A DNA stretch of 5,620 nucleotides. Source: Streptosporangiaceae bacterium (GTDB lineage Bacteria; Actinomycetota; Actinomycetes; Streptosporangiales; Streptosporangiaceae). The notes under the pieces are model-generated. The model made no database searches and was not told the origin of the DNA. It worked only from the letters and a program-made list of their open reading frames with translations. Of the stretch, positions 5,616 through 5,620 are shown piece after piece. Every line of letters starts with the position of its first letter. Positions within the stretch are counted from its first letter, which is position 1. The stretch covers positions 1 to 5,620 of the forward strand of contig JASHTQ010000766.1 of NCBI GenBank assembly GCA_030040475.1. Reading direction: 5' to 3'. The position numbers were made by a program, and so were the translations under genes.

Positions 5616-5620
5616 CAAGC

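Overview
The window is a compact stretch of chromosome from a very GC-rich actinobacterium. Codon third positions are almost all G or C, GTG starts occur, and the order M16 peptidase then dapB matches what I recall from Streptomyces, where pnp lies just upstream of that pair. Streptomycetales or Streptosporangiales-type lineages fit best; genus cannot be read from the sequence. I see no mobile element, CRISPR array, rRNA or tRNA. No stretch longer than about 110 bases lacks a gene.

Layout. (1) Plus strand, 1-2465: the 3' part of an M16 zinc-peptidase gene, a 108-base gap with strong RNA-structure potential, dapB (lysine/diaminopimelate pathway), a small DUF2277 protein, and a YccF-family membrane protein. 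The last two overlap by ATGA. (2) Minus strand, 3456-2462: a Nudix hydrolase followed by a short MgtC/SapB-type membrane protein, also joined by an ATGA overlap. The mgtC-like and yccF-like genes converge and share a CTAG in which both stop codons lie. (3) Plus strand, 3488-3745: a small, very acidic DUF397-like protein, divergent from the Nudix gene across a roughly 30-base double promoter. (4) Minus strand, 5596-3801: an O6-alkylguanine-DNA methyltransferase (ogt), an MntP-type manganese exporter homologue, and a cysteine-rich lipoprotein of unknown function.

Most of this is housekeeping or accessory metabolism and stress maintenance: cell-wall and lysine precursor synthesis, alkylation repair, Mn/Mg-type membrane proteins and a Nudix enzyme. 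I found no convincing new multi-gene system. The signals most worth a second look are mainly in control sequences. They are: a three-armed, mutually exclusive hairpin arrangement ahead of dapB; a consistent set of TANNNT -10 elements placed 6-7 bases before starts that lack a Shine-Dalgarno sequence, implying leaderless mRNAs; a G-quadruplex-capable tract just past the lipoprotein stop; and loss of the first-repeat aspartate in the MntP homologue.
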